Source: Branchiostoma lanceolatum
Taxonomy: Eukaryota > Chordata > Leptocardii > Amphioxiformes > Branchiostomatidae
Length of the DNA stretch: 64,000 nucleotides
Assembly: GCF_035083965.1 (NCBI RefSeq)
Contig: NC_089735.1
Location: forward strand, 4,304,001-4,368,000
Direction of reading: 5' to 3'
Under the pieces are notes generated by a model that searched no databases, was not told the DNA's origin, and saw nothing but the letters and a program-made list of their open reading frames with translations. A program made the position numbers and the translations under genes. Positions 1-12,881 of this stretch are shown here, piece after piece (positions within the stretch are counted from its first letter, which is position 1; each line of letters begins with the position of its first letter).

Positions 1-450
1 TTTCATCTTTCTTTCTGAATGATGTCATACAAAGTTGCAGCTAAGTGCAACATAGCTTGTCTGGACCACCTCCGGAAAGGCTCCAGCGTTCTTCAATAAC
101 TTTGCTGTTTTGACACATCTGGTGCCATGCAAAGGTTCAGAGGCGCATATATATGTATACTACAGTAAAATTCCTATCTACGTACGCACACCCCTCCTAA
201 TGTACGCAATGTTTCTGGATAGAAAGTATCAAACAATTTAAGTATATATATTATTTATTCTTTATTACTGATTGATTGTGTGGTAGCATTCCACACTTCA
301 TTTGCATGAAGATGTACCATACTCTCATGCTGATATGTGATTTTTCCGAGGAAGAACCCCTCCTAACGTACGCACCCCGACTTTGGCGTCAGCCTGGAGC
401 ACCTGCTTGCAAAGTTTAAAAAGTGCGTATGTGAATAGGGATTTTACGGT

Positions 451-661
451 ACTCTCCAAGCAGAGGTTAAGCTCCAGCTTGTTCTGCACGTCTTTTAGGC
501 ATTTCTATCAGGCTTTCTATTTTGTCAGGTTTTGTTTTCGTCTGTCAGCTAAACGTTTTTTGCTGGTGGAAAAAAAGAAAATCTGACAAAATAGCAAGCC
601 TGATAGAAACTCCTATAAGATGTCCAGAACAAGCTGGAACCTAACCTCTGCTTGGAGAGTA
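451..661. mobile_element. Foldback MITE, TCTCCAAGCAGA family
   Basis: The left end reads TACTCTCCAAGCAGAGGTT and the right end is its reverse complement. Inner arms (around 507-531 and 585-606) are also complementary, so most of the element folds on itself. It has no coding capacity. Related copies lie at 6083-6172, 10626-10761, 19718-19912, 37283-37469, 46502-46608 and 54640-54763. Two of those show 8-bp target duplications, suggesting a hAT-type non-autonomous element. Confidence 0.75.
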
Positions 662-3209
662 CATACATTGTAATAATAAATTTGGATACACTGCAAAAAT
701 ACCTGAACCACAACATGCTTTATGTTTTCAAGTCCTGAACTCTATCATTAACAGGTGAGGCAATTTGATTGAAAGTAAATGTAGCTCTTTTTGCTTGTTG
801 ACTGATTGCCATCCTGCTTATCTAAATTACTTCTTCAGTTTCTGCTTCCTTATATTACTATAACAGATAATATCAAAAGTGTCATATTTTGCTCAGCAGA
901 TGGACAGAACAACCTACCCCAAAATTCAAGAGTAACATTATGAAAATCCCAAACGTTCACTGGAATATCATTATTACACATAAGACCAGCATATGAGTAA
1001 GATCTTAGGAAAGTATAACCAAACTGAGACACAGTAGACATAACACTTTCAACTGTCTGACAGGTGTTATAGAAACATGTCTTTCTGACTCTGACGTTCT
1101 GTTGGTGTATAGAAACTGTATAAAACACATATCCCAGATGCTTCTACTTGCGGCACAACTGGTGTCACTACAGAATTTTATATTATATTGCCACAATTAA
1201 ATCTAGCAGCCATGCTTGAGAAATCCTGCATAGTATTAGTAAGTTCTATTACTAGAATTAGTCCTATGACAAAAGAACTAGTGCTAAGTTCTGAATCTAC
1301 TTATCCAAGTGCTTACAGTGTATTAGCAATTGGACAAACCTCTAACAACCCAAAGTACATGCCATCACTTAGAGTTAGACTAGATACTAATTCAAGCTGC
1401 ACTTTGTACTACTGGCATGTAAACAGCCCTGGCATGAACTCTAGCCCTGAGACTGTCCTCACTCCTAAGTGTTGGACTTGGAGCTTGCCCTTTCCACAGT
1501 ACACTGTTCCTCATTACTGACATTAGTACACCGGTACCACCTGTCTCTGCTTCGTACATGCAAATTACACCACGTCTGGGTCTAGCACCAAGGCTTATGT
1601 CACTTCCAACATGCACAGGAAAGAATGGCATCAAATTGTATAATACAGCCAAGGGAAAAGAGTACCTTAAATCTTGAAACTTTCGAGGTGGTTCTATTTT
1701 CGCAGTGACCTGCCCACCGCATTTCCAATGTACTGTAGTCTGTACAACAGAATTGTTTCAACCGAAAACATAAAACACTGCAAAAACCGTCGACATATTT
1801 ACTCGGACCACGAAAGAATGCCACCACCAAGGTTAATGAATCTATACTGGTACAAGTAGGGGGGTTGGGGAGGGGGCTGAGAAGAGATGGGGGGGTGTAG
1901 CTCACAGCTTTAGTAAAACTGGCTGAGTCGAATAAACAAGAAAAGAGCAGAGCGTGCAGTTATCTACATGGGACTATAGCTAGATTAAGATGAGAATATG
2001 GCTGATTAAGATAGCATGGTACTAGACAATGCATGCAATACAGGGGTAGCAGATGCTGTATCATGTAGTGTCTTTCAAATTCAGAACAGTACTCAGTAGA
2101 TACGATTATCCACGTTGATCGATTTGCCATCTGGATGCCCCTCACAACTGACTGCATGGACACCATATTGTTTCTCTTCTTAGGAATTGATTTCCAGGCC
2201 CTGATGTGACAGCGTGGCTAAGGCAAGACAAATTATGAAAACATTGACACAAAAATTATTTGACACTTGATGACTTGGTATCATCCAACTGACAGGTGGT
2301 CTCTTAAGTACACAGGTATTCCATTATGCAGGGAGACTGCATATTTCCTTGTACCATGCATGCAGAGAATCCAGCATGTCCCATTGGACTTAACATGCAG
2401 ACTTGTGTCTGGTACAAGCATTTCCTTTGAACTGAAGGTTAACACACCAGCATTCCTACAATTAGTGCAGAAAGCAAAACAGAGAAAGATAGAAAATTGA
2501 CACCAATTTTCTTTCAGCAACTAAGCAAGGGGAGCAAATATTTTTATACTAAAATTCTTACGAGAATTGGATAAGACTGACATATAGTGATAAAGAATTA
2601 AAATGTCTAACATCAAGATGTAAAGCTCCCAACATAACGCTCTCGGAGTTGAGAAAATAAATTTTGCAATTCTAAGTGTCAAGTGATAAAACTTGACAAT
2701 GCCAATTAAATATTATGACTAAGATTTAACCAACTGGGTCACTTTGACCTAGATTATATCACAAGTTTCCTTGCACAGGAATGTTTGTAAGTTTGGTTTA
2801 AAGGCTTTAAATTAAAGGTTACCAATTAAGACAAACATGTCGTTCTTGATCTTACCTACAACGGTATGGACAAACATGGTTGCCATGTTTCAAGGATGGT
2901 GTGCTCTGAAATGTTCAGACACGGCTATTCATAGATTACTCCATACACATACATTTAGTTAAAATCAGAAGAATAATTCTATAAGCAGCTAGACCCAATA
3001 AAGTCCTCATTCAAATATTGTGAAGAGGTCGAAGGTCGAAATTTACATCTACGTCAGAAAGGAAGTACGCTATGACGGATGTATCTATATGGTAACCAAA
3101 ATATTTGCTTACCCACATCATACCAAAGATAGGTTCTAAACTTGAGTTCAAGCCAATAGTAGTTATAGGTTGTGCCTTACATCATGACCAACTATCTATG
3201 TGTTATAAT

Positions 3210-3405
3210 CAGGGGTTTTTCTAGAAAAATTGAACAAGAGGGAGCACACACAGGCGAGGGAGCGAATTCTATGTATCTATGAAGAGTCCATTGCTGAGTA
3301 AAGGCTGTATGCTCTTATTAAGCTAAAATCTGAATTTGACAAGGGGGAGCTGGGCTGAAACAAGAGGGTGCAGCGCCCCTCTTCCCTGATTTAGATGAAC
3401 CCCTG
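3210..3405. mobile_element. Small hAT-like MITE, 5-bp TSD
   Basis: The element starts CAGGGGTT and ends AACCCCTG, with imperfect complementarity further inward. It is flanked on both sides by ATAAT (3205-3209 and 3406-3410). CAGGG-type ends are typical of hAT transposons, although the classic hAT duplication is 8 bp. No coding capacity. Confidence 0.7.
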
Positions 3406-4132
3406 ATAATAATACTTAACAAGTTTGTCTGCATGTACACATCAACTTCAAGGAAATCTACCAATCTTAAGGCATCGCGTTGTTACCAAGGAAGAGAGGT
3501 CACTAACTCCACACACTTTATCTAGTACCTTCTGACAAGGCATACTTTCCTTTAGATTTTTGTCCCTGCAATGATGGTAAGAGGACCCAAATCTCACAAT
3601 TTCTGCAACTTTTAGATGGATCACTTCCTTGTATGATGATACTCTTGAAAGATATCTTCAACTTTCTGCCATTTCAAGTAGAGTGACAGTGGACAGTTTT
3701 GCCCGAACAGACTGTTATGGGAAACAGTGACACTGAAGCAATCCCAAAGCTTATGACTTATGACAAAAGTGTTCAATACTGACATATAGTCAGACATAAA
3801 GTATCATACATACCAAGTAAGTGACTCGAAATGACCATGACACTTACATAAGCCAGCGACGTCTAGCGTTAGCAGCTACAGGGTCCCGTTTGGAACATCT
3901 CGTCCTTACTATGCACTTCTTGTGTGCACAAGGCCCATAAACATACCAGTGCACAATAGACCATAAACACAGGCATTGGTTACCTTAGGAATGTGTAAAA
4001 GAGTAAATAGCGTTGGCTACAGTCTGACCACTACCTGGCCTCGTTAGCATTCACGCTAATCACCTTCGAACCAGCGTTTCCGCCAGGGGAGCGTCCCTTT
4101 CTAGCAAGGGACACCCTAAACCTACACAGGGC

Positions 4133-4135
<3 letters not shown>

Positions 4136-4172
<37 letters not shown>
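4136..4172. repeat. (CA)n microsatellite
   Basis: Uninterrupted dinucleotide CA run of about 18 units. Confidence 0.95.
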
Positions 4173-4174
<2 letters not shown>

Positions 4175-4615
4175 AGCTCGGAATAGGCAAAATTTGGCGT
4201 AAAAATTTATGAATCAAAGAGTAGTCAATTTCTTGCTGATATCTGTCATTTTCAATATACCCGTACTTCGTTAAATTCCTTCCAACACAGATGCAAATTT
4301 CCTCAGTACTTAGTGTGAGTGTTAAAAAACTTTGTCTGATTTACGGAGACATCACCTTTAAACCTACCCACTTAGAATTCCCCATGTTACCATCGGTAGA
4401 CTTAGAAGCCAAGTTGAAGCCTGACAAGCGTTCGTTAAGTCACTGGCTTAATTTGGTTTGTGAGGAAATGAAGAAGGAATGCCGAGGCACTAATGTCATT
4501 TTCCCCATCAACAATCTTTCAAATTCAGACAGAGTTCAAATTACGTGCACTACTAATGGACATCTACCTTGTTATACTTCATCAGGATGGCATTTAGTGC
4601 AATAAAACTGTGCAG

Positions 4616-4960
4616 CGAAATTATGGGGTTGAAACTCTTTCTTTTTTAATGTTCATCAAAGCAAATTCTAATTTCATCTTTTATCAAAATAAAAATGCAA
4701 GAAAGCTGAAGATTGAAAATAATTCTTTCTTAATGTTCATGAAAGCAAATTATTCCTCAAAATGTGACATGGATTTAAAAAAATGCAACAAAATTGAAGG
4801 TTGAAAATATTTCTTTTTTAATGTTCAACAAAGCAAATTGTAATTTCATCTTTTTATCCGAAGATGCCACTGATAAAAATACAGCAAAATTATAAGGTTG
4901 AAAACACTTCTTTTTTTATGCTCATCCAATTACATCACAATTTCATACTTCTATCAAAAT
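4616..4960. repeat. Degenerate tandem repeat, about 85-100 bp unit
   Basis: About four diverged units share the order TTGAAA, then TTCTTTTTTAATGTTCAT, then AAAGCAAATT, then TTTCATCTTTTATC. The units begin near 4627, 4711, 4799 and 4898. The sequence is AT-rich and non-coding; two short open frames across it are repeat artefacts. Confidence 0.7.
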
Positions 4961-6082
4961 ATGAAAGTGTTAGGAGATTTACCAACATTAAGAAATAACC
5001 TCACAACCAACTCAGTGATACAAAAAAAAATCTGTGACAATTCTGTTGGAAGTTAAAAGTAGCATTTAACCAGTTCCCTCACTCAAGAACAATCTTTACA
5101 TTGTCAAGGGTGATTATAATATATAAATTAGGCTTTATAATTACCCCATGATGCTGGTAAGGCTAATCCCTCTTTTGTAAGGAAGTCTTTCTCCACTGTG
5201 ACAAATACATTCAGCTGTCTCTGCTCTGGTCAGACAGGTTAGCATACATAACAAAAGGCACACAAAGACATGAAAGGAGAAGGAATGAAGAAGATTCAAA
5301 GGTCACTTCCCTATTCGCAGTAGCCTGTATACAAATCTGAACGTATGTACACCAACTACATGTATAATCAAGTCTCAACTTTCTGGTAGGTAAGAGTCTT
5401 TGCATAAACATCGACTATGTTCTCTATTTTTCAGAAGCAACCTTCCACCCTTAGATACTAGGTGTAGATTGGGAACTTTCAAATGGGCCATGTCTGTTCA
5501 GTATCTGAAAAATCAATATTCTACTATGGACCAGTAAATACACATTTTAATCGATAGTTCATAAAACTTTAGGTCGTTATTTAACAAACAAACATACATG
5601 TACTGTGAAAAAGGGCCTGTACTAATAGGAAATGGCAGCTAGTCTAGGTATGCAAATGCCGTCTTCAATTCTTTCGGTACATTCTTACCATAAGCTATAA
5701 TACGGTAGTATAAAGGCCAAAGGATGGAAGTGATTATGAGGTAGAATCAGTAATGAGCTTGTACCTAAGTATGTGCCAATACCTATTGCTAAAACCATTA
5801 CTTATAAGTCATTCACAGTGCATTTGCCTTGTGGGCATACAACCTTGAGCAATGTTCTGCACAATTTGTCGTAATGTTGCAATAAAGTGTTCTCCATAAA
5901 ATTCGCATGTGCTTCAAATTGAGGTCTATCGTTGGCAGTTTTAACTCACATTCGTCACAGACCATCTTACGATTTTCAAGCAGGCTGTAGAATTTTCAAG
6001 CAGGCTGTGAGTGTGACCAAGCCTCCTTGGTGTGACAGAATCAACCGCTGACAAGGATGTAGCAATGTAAGGCAGCATTTTC

Positions 6083-6172
6083 ATCTCCAAGCAGATCTAT
6101 CGGCTTTTGGTACTGGTTCGTGGTTGGCCTTTTTGATACGGCCTTGCCACCGAAAGATCTGCTTGTAGATTA
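6083..6172. mobile_element. Short hairpin MITE, TCTCCAAGCAGA family
   Basis: The left end ATCTCCAAGCAGATCTATCG pairs with the right end ending AAGATCTGCTTGTAGAT, with one mismatch in the outer arm. This is a deleted version of the family described at 451-661, most similar to the copies at 46502 and 54640. Confidence 0.7.
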
Positions 6173-6390
6173 ATTTCCATAACAAGGCAGCCGAATCTTG
6201 TATGACACATGCATGGTTGTCCCAAAAATGCCCTGTTTTCTACCGTATGACGAATATGATGGGGCTCTTTCTGTTCATTAGATAGAAGTTCACAATCACA
6301 TGGCAATATCATGGCAGGTGGAAGCGTAGAGCACTTTAACAAACCAATATTTCAAAGAAGGAAATGTACTCAGAGAGCACTACCTTCTTC

Positions 6391-7770
6391 CAAGGAGGTT
6401 TTATATAGAAGGAGAGCGGACGAGCTAGCGCCCCGCTGGGTCCTTTTGTTTCGCCCCGCTGCGACCCATTGTGTATAGCTGGCGCGGCGCCGTCTTTGAA
6501 CCGATGCGTGAATCGCGGTTTTCTATGCAAAGGAGCTTCGGCATGACGTCACACGTGCCGAGCTTGAGCCGACCGGCAGCCGAGATGCCTCGGGTTTCCG
6601 ACGATTTCCTTATTTGGAACACCCGGTAGGGTTCGGCTGACGTCATCATTCCATCGAGGACAAAATGGCGGTCATCTGGATACTTGAATTTTTACCGTGC
6701 GACGAACTAGGGCGAGTTTTTGGTCATTTTTGTTGACAAGTCTCTGTTTTTTAGCGTCAAAAATATAGATTCATACCTATATTTCATGTTGCCACAAAAA
6801 ATTTGTATCGTTTTTCTTTGGTAAGTTTTCGTTTTTTCTGAGTAGCTGAAGGGGTCCTCGTTCCAAATTTGTTGTTTTGGTCAACGGAACCTGGGTAGAT
6901 TTTCCGGCACCTGGGAGTGACTTTTTGTATGATTTTCGTGCATGGAGGTCCTTGGTTCGTATCCATGGATTCTTCGGTCATGTTTTGGATAGCTATGTGT
7001 TTCCTTAGGAGACTTTTAGGCCGATATATTTCGGCTCCCGATTGGCATGTTTACAGAAGAACTTCAAGAAGGTGTATGCGAGCCTACCCTGGGATGCAGA
7101 CTGTATATCGGGCCTTTTTATAGCTCGTTTCTTTAGCCGGTTCCTTCCCCCCAATCCCTTCGGCGACCGAAAGCTCCAAGCCCGCCGATGCCGTAATTAG
7201 CGCATCGGGGGAGTCTAGTCCGGTCGGGCTGAGTTCTTGGACCGCCGCCGAAGGAAATCGCTAGCGACCCGGTACTAGTCTGGGCTCCAGGGTAATGCGA
7301 GCCAAGTCAAGCTAAGTTTGTAATTTCTCCTCAGTCGGCATATATGCACATTAAAAAATACTGTTCTCTAAGACTTGTGTTTTTCAAGCCATCTGGCGGT
7401 TTTGTATACATTCTCACAGACTTCGCAATCAAATGTACCGCGGCTGCCGGCGGCAGCGTTGGTTGCCACATAGTGCTTTGATTCTCGCCGTTAGAGAGAT
7501 CATCTTCCACGTTGCATTCTTGTAACTCAAATGTTTCAAAGTCCTCCTCAAAAGTAACTGCTGAAAAAAAGATCGAAGTTGCTCTACAGAGTCATTATGC
7601 CTCCTTGGTCGCACCCGTGAAAACAAAGCAAAGTCGCCAAGCTGGGCGTGGGGTGTATGCATATCGGGGTAATTCGCACCTTGACGCGACATTGACTTTT
7701 CACACCCGTTACACGCATAGTACAATAGAGACTTAGCTCGTCCGCTCTCCTTCTATATAAAACCTCCTTG
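6391..7770. mobile_element. 1.38 kb DNA transposon with perfect 37-bp TIRs
   Basis: The left end starts CAAGGAGGTTTTATATAGAA and the first 37 bp (6391-6427) are exactly repeated inverted at 7734-7770. The element is flanked by CTTCTTC at 6384-6390 and 7771-7777, a 7-bp target duplication. The perfect terminal repeats argue for a young insertion. The interior is GC-richer than the surroundings and has no open frame resembling a transposase, so the copy looks non-autonomous. I do not recognise the superfamily. Confidence 0.85.
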
Positions 7771-8859
7771 CTTCTTCTAAGACATCTTTTCATACCACCT
7801 AGTGACCTACACCTTTCTTGCTAGAGGACAACAGTCAAGTCAAGTCAAGTCAACAGGAAAGATTAACAAAGTCAGGCCTAAACTGATCTACAGGTCTAGT
7901 GTAAAAACGGCGTTGTGTGCTGGTGGTCAAAACTGGACATCTGGGATTTGCTATGTCCACAGAAAGAGGACAAGGCTGACCCAAAGACAGTCAATACCAG
8001 TCAGCTCAGCCATGAATGAAACTGCATAACAATACCTCTGCACTGGAAACAGCTGGGAGAGAGATTTTCTATGGCATTCATTCAGAAACCTGACCGGAAA
8101 TTCTCTGTCATCCATTGAACCAGTTGTGGTCTCACACTGGGGATATTTGCTCAGTAACACACAATAGATGTCTTATCCTATTCACAAGTAAGGAAGTAGA
8201 AACATTTGATGCACTAGACCCCACAAGGTAATGGTATTAATGGCGTTTCTTTTGCATGACAATAAGTGCAAAGAAACAAAGATATCTACAGGAGCTTACA
8301 TCAGAAATACATGTAACCAATTCTATACCAGAGCTTGTCCATGTACCAATGGCAAGGCAACCCCCCTGCTTCGCCATCTGGATCAAATTCAGTGGATCTT
8401 TGGGCCCAAGTTCGGTCTAGGGTCAAACTCAGCTCGGGCATGTTTGAAAGGATTGCATTCATCATTTCAGATGGTGATCCAAAGCCGGCGGCCCCGTGTA
8501 TGAGGGAGCTTTACTAATACTACTAGTACTAGTAGTAGTAGGCATAAGCCTCAAGCATCAAACCTCTGCACCTAACAGAACCGACACACTTATTGAGAAG
8601 AGTAGGGGTGACCCGTGTACTTGGCTAAATATGCGTAGCAAAGCTGCATTGCACTACCATGAGCTACTTAAATAATCATCATGATTCAGCTCAATTGAGG
8701 ATGACTGCTTTACCTTTTGTTGTCATTTGTAACAGTAAAGTGTAAACTTATGTTTATCATAATCTACGAAGACTGAATCAAAGTTGACTGCCAAACAGCA
8801 TTGAACATTTCATCATTTGAAAGAAATGAATGAACAAAAATCCTGACAAAAGCTTACAT

Positions 8860-9110
8860 CGGACACGAGATATCAAAACCGGAAGTTCTACTGCAGTACC
8901 AAGAAAGCAGCAAGGGGGCCCAAAATCTTCGACAGCACAAGACCTAACCACATATCAAGTTGATGCTATACCACAAAGATACATGGAGTCTGATAGACAT
9001 ATAAATACTACAAAAAACATGACCTTCTTGGCGAAGGTAAAAATTATTTCTACAACAACCCCTTTTAGGGTACACTTGGAATGTGAGTGTGCTCCAGACA
9101 GCCAGGGGAC
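8860..9110. repeat. Dispersed repeat, copy 1
   Basis: Shares blocks such as GATATCAAA...GGAAGTTC, GGGCCCAAAATCT, AACCACATATCAA and CTTCTTGGCGAAGGT with sequence around 48810-48920 and 49175-49330. An inverted diverged copy lies around 39960-40060, just before a CDKL2 exon. Boundaries are uncertain and the repeat class was not identified. Confidence 0.5.
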
Positions 9111-10504
9111 TACTAACCTAATCATGCCAAAAGGTTTTCCGCACAACTCGTTACATTGGAGGAGTTAATTATGTACAACCATCACCTGACACACACACAG
9201 ACATCAGCTGATTTATGATGGTCCACTTCACACCTACAGACAAATCTACTCACACTGGACACCACTTTTCTGGCTCATAAATTTTTCAACACCAGTTTTT
9301 AAATGGGTCACTGAATGCGTTTTGACACAATGGGAGTGTTTGAGCTGAGTTTTCTTCTGCACAAATTTGTTCTGTAAGTCAAACATAAAGATATTTATAG
9401 CCCATTTCAACATTTCTATTTCATTATTCATAAAAAGTACCTTGATATCAAGATCCACGATTACAAAACATCACTCACTGCACAAAATGTGTAAAAATTG
9501 TGTTTTTCTCTCTTTACCCATGTATTTCAGTATTTCATGCAGTGCATTAGGCAGTGCATATATAACAAAAACTGTCTCAAAAATCGAAGAGGAAAACAAA
9601 AAAAAATTCTTGTTTTATTAGCAGGAAAATTCAAACAGCTCAAAATGTTAAACAATAGCTCAAAAGTTCCAGATGATGCTACTATAAGAAAATGTAGCAT
9701 AAAATAAAATAAGAAAATGTTTTTTATCTTGTACATACTGTATGACTATTCATGTCTGAAAATTGTTATTACACATGCAAGTACCAATCACACAAGCTTG
9801 TTACTTTTTTTCAGGTTCCTTTCATCTTTTTCTCCATACCAGTAATATCATTACACCTACTTAATTATGCTACCAGGGACAGAGAAGGGTACTGTGCACT
9901 TCTAAAGAAAGGGTTTAAAAATAAAAACATTCCCTGTAATTTTTCAAACATTACAGAGACCAGAAGAGAAGATAACACATAAGGATGGGCAAAACTAACA
10001 ATTACATCTGCTAACAGCCTGTATTTTGGCGGATGTGTTTTGTTTCTGAATAGCAGGCCATGGGAATAGAACCCCTTTTTGTACCAGACCTTTCACCGTG
10101 GGGCTTCCGTGACCTTTCTGTCTGACCTCTGCAACTGCCTCCAGGCAACACTAAACAAAAACACACCAAATGGCGGGAAAACCAACCAATGGTACTACAG
10201 TTTGGTATGCAATTATGCAAGTTATTCCAAACAGTTGTCTGTCTGGTGTAATTGTGTACACCCTCCCAATTGTCACAGACCTAGCTATACATTTTGGCTA
10301 CCAAGTCAAACTGTCATCAAAAACAACTGATCATCTTTTCACAATGTACATGTACCTTCGTGGTCAGCAAAACTAAATTAAAAACCTTACTGCCTCTCTT
10401 CAGAAGTGGAATCTGAAATTCTATACCTAACTTTGATACAACAAAGGTTGTACTATTTCTTTTGAACTTGAATGTCAAAAATATTGTATATACTTATACT
10501 TTAG

Positions 10505-10761
10505 GGTAGGTAACCCTACAAAAATATCTATTTGCACCCAGAGTCAAATCTTAGGTGCACAGATCCAATTTTGAGTGCACAAATTCAAAAGTGCATGTGC
10601 ACCCAATAAGGCCAATTTCAACCCTATTCTCCAAGCAGACTTTTCCGTCAAGTGGGGTAGGACTAGGAGTGTCAGGATTTTTAACATTCCTGTTCTGAGA
10701 GGAGAGGAGAGTGTAAAAAATCCCGGCCACAACTATTCCCCCGATCGAAACCTCTGCTTGG
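10505..10761. repeat. Two abutting MITE relics
   Basis: Positions 10505-10620 hold a diverged piece of the GTGCAC-rich hAT-like family (see 16372-16789). Positions 10626-10761 hold a TCTCCAAGCAGA-type element whose right part (AAAAATCCCGGCCACAACT) is close to sequence near 62458 in the receptor kinase intron. Confidence 0.55.
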
Positions 10762-12125
10762 ACTTGAAGAATATTTCAAGCCCTGGATCTAGACAGATTG
10801 TAACATGATACAACATGTAACTTGGCAAAAGAATGAGAAAGAGCTGCAAGACTGGCAAAGCTTCCTAACCCAGTAGTCCATCCATTCTGGTATCCCTTAC
10901 CTCTGAGTGGTCTGATCTATGTAACCTTACCAGACCTTTCAAATAAACAAAACATCCTCCTGTAATCTAAGAACTGACAACCACTAGCTACAATCTTGGA
11001 GAGCATCTTCTGGCCACAAGTCCCATTTGTCATTGTGTCTGATGTACTGATCTTCATTTCAGTGGCAGGACCATAACAGACTTCTTTCAACATTTATCAC
11101 AGCAAAGATAGACTATCAAAAGAAGGGAAAAAATGGATATGGATCAGCAAGACACATGATTAAGAGATCAAGAACTTGAAGAAGACATTCTTTTGAAGTG
11201 ACTTCAGGCTAGTCTTAATTCTAAGCACTTGTGTTCTTGTTAGGCTCACCTCCTATGAACCGAACTCAATGTCAGATGCCACACTTTAGACAAGACTTCC
11301 ACCTGCCAAAAGCACCACAATCCCTAATGTACAGGCAAACATTTATTTTTCAGATTACCAAACCCATTACTGTACTACGTACAGTTTACAGCTTTGGCAC
11401 TAGCTAGGGTGAGCATATATGACTTCCTTGTGTCTTTTTTCATGAACCTTGACAAAAAGGCAATCCGTTACTGTCCTTGGGAACAAAGTAGGAGTCTACT
11501 CTTGGTGATACATCACAACGCAATCTCACTGAGAGGGTCAAGTTCCAAGGTTAGAGTGAAGTCATGGGTGGGCTGTTTATTTTCCTTCTTACATAAAGGA
11601 GAGTCTTGGAATGGTGTAGCCTCCTAGCAAGCTCCTGAGATCGCGTTTCAATATTTCTTTTTTATTCTGGTTAAAACATGCTGTTTTCCAATTGCTACCC
11701 AGATCTGATGGCAGCGCTTCTGTTTTTTTTTTAGAAATGGCAATATCACGACACTAGTTGAGTAGCCTATCAGTCTATATAACCTTCTTGGTATCAATGA
11801 ATGTAGGAATGTTGGATACTGTGATTTAGAAGGAATGATATTGTAGAGAAGGCTTCACTGTTCTCTGCACTTCTAAACATAGGAGCAACCTGACATGGTG
11901 TAATGCTGTTTGCTCTCTCTGCATCCAGACTTGAATACATCTTGCTCTCAGCCCATGGAGAAAATCACATGACTGAAAAGAATACCATAGGGACAGGGCT
12001 ACAAAACATCACACAATGTGAGAACACGCGATCAGCGCTAACTATAGTATATAACACTTGCAGTAACAGTAACCCTTTCTTCTTGGCACCTGGAACCAGT
12101 GTGTGTATCATGGTTCAGAACTCCT

Positions 12126-12615
12126 AGGGCAGGATTCGAACCCCAAACCCACATGAGGAATATGATCCAGCATCTGGATTACAAACCACCTGTCCCTAAC
12201 TACTAGTACATCTCAAATTCCAACGAACCTCTGTCATCTACATAACAAGAAGTCATCTGAGCTGATCTGTACCATCAGAACCCCACTATTGGAATGCACA
12301 TTATTAGATTGATTGTCTCCATTGTTATTCATGTTGTAGATTAGTTCTTTGAAATTGTTAGATATTAGAAATAGCCAATTGTTTTGTATCTACAAATTGC
12401 CATACATTGTACCTACTACAATTGTCGCGCACTAAAGTTCTTCTTCTACTAGTATCTTCTTCTAACTAAAGGGTAGGGCGAGAATCAAACCCCTAACCAA
12501 TGTGAGGAATATGACCCAGCAGCTGGATTACAAACCACCTGTCCCTAACTACATCTCAAATTCCAACGAACCTCTGTCATTATAGGAAGTCATCTGAGCT
12601 GATCTGTGCCATCAG
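12126..12615. repeat. Direct repeat of about 145 bp, two copies
   Basis: Positions 12126-12275 and 12476-12615 are closely similar. Both contain the block GGATTACAAACCACCTGTCC followed by CAAATTCCAACGAACCTCTG. The left ends resemble the inverse of a tRNA B box (GGATTCGAACC), so these may be tandem SINE relics. Confidence 0.6.
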
Positions 12616-12812
12616 TTCACAAATTGCTGCACGTCTGTGTGAGACTACAACAGGTGAATCTCATCTAGTCGGCTGACCTTCTCTACTACTGTCCCTGAGG
12701 CCTGACCACTGAGTGACCTCACATCACCTTTCTTACCACCCAAGAAAGGCACTGTTATATATATCTTTATCAATGGAGAAATTGATCAACTTAAACAACT
12801 GTTGTTTAGTAC

Positions 12813-12881
12813 CTGGGGAGTCCTCTCGTTGGGCGGAGTCATGAGGCTCTTCCGAAGCTGTCTGTCAACGTAGGATGCCAT
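12813..12881 (-). CDS. Possible first coding exon of an unidentified gene
   Basis: Reading the minus strand, an ATG in a good context (GATCGCCATGG) at 12879-12881 opens 23 codons. The peptide begins MASYVDRQLRKSL and ends NERTPQ, followed by a CAG|GTACTA splice donor at 12812-12811 in phase 0. The region upstream (13.8-14.9 kb) is relatively GC-rich, as expected near a promoter. I do not recognise the peptide and could not find matching downstream exons in 1-12800, which may hold large introns or place the rest outside the window. It could also be a chance open frame. Confidence 0.35.

Larger units (their letters stand above)
1..12812. other. Gene-poor, repeat-rich left region
   Basis: I see no convincing protein-coding gene here. 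Open frames are short, AT-rich and match no family I recognise. The region is probably intergenic DNA, or introns of the minus-strand gene whose possible first exon lies at 12813-12881; I could not find its further exons. Recognisable content is mobile DNA: a foldback element (451-661), a small hAT-like element (3210-3405), a CA microsatellite (4136-4172), a tandem repeat (4616-4960), a 1.38 kb inverted-repeat transposon (6391-7770), and fragments of dispersed families near 8860-9110, 10505-10761 and 12126-12615. The remaining stretches (for example 661-3200, 4980-6080 and 10770-12120) show nothing I can name. Confidence 0.6.

Noticed and set aside
4138..4172. Possible CRISPR-like or functional array among repeats
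   Set aside because: Repeats in this eukaryotic window are microsatellites, minisatellites and transposons; none has regularly spaced identical repeats with unique spacers.
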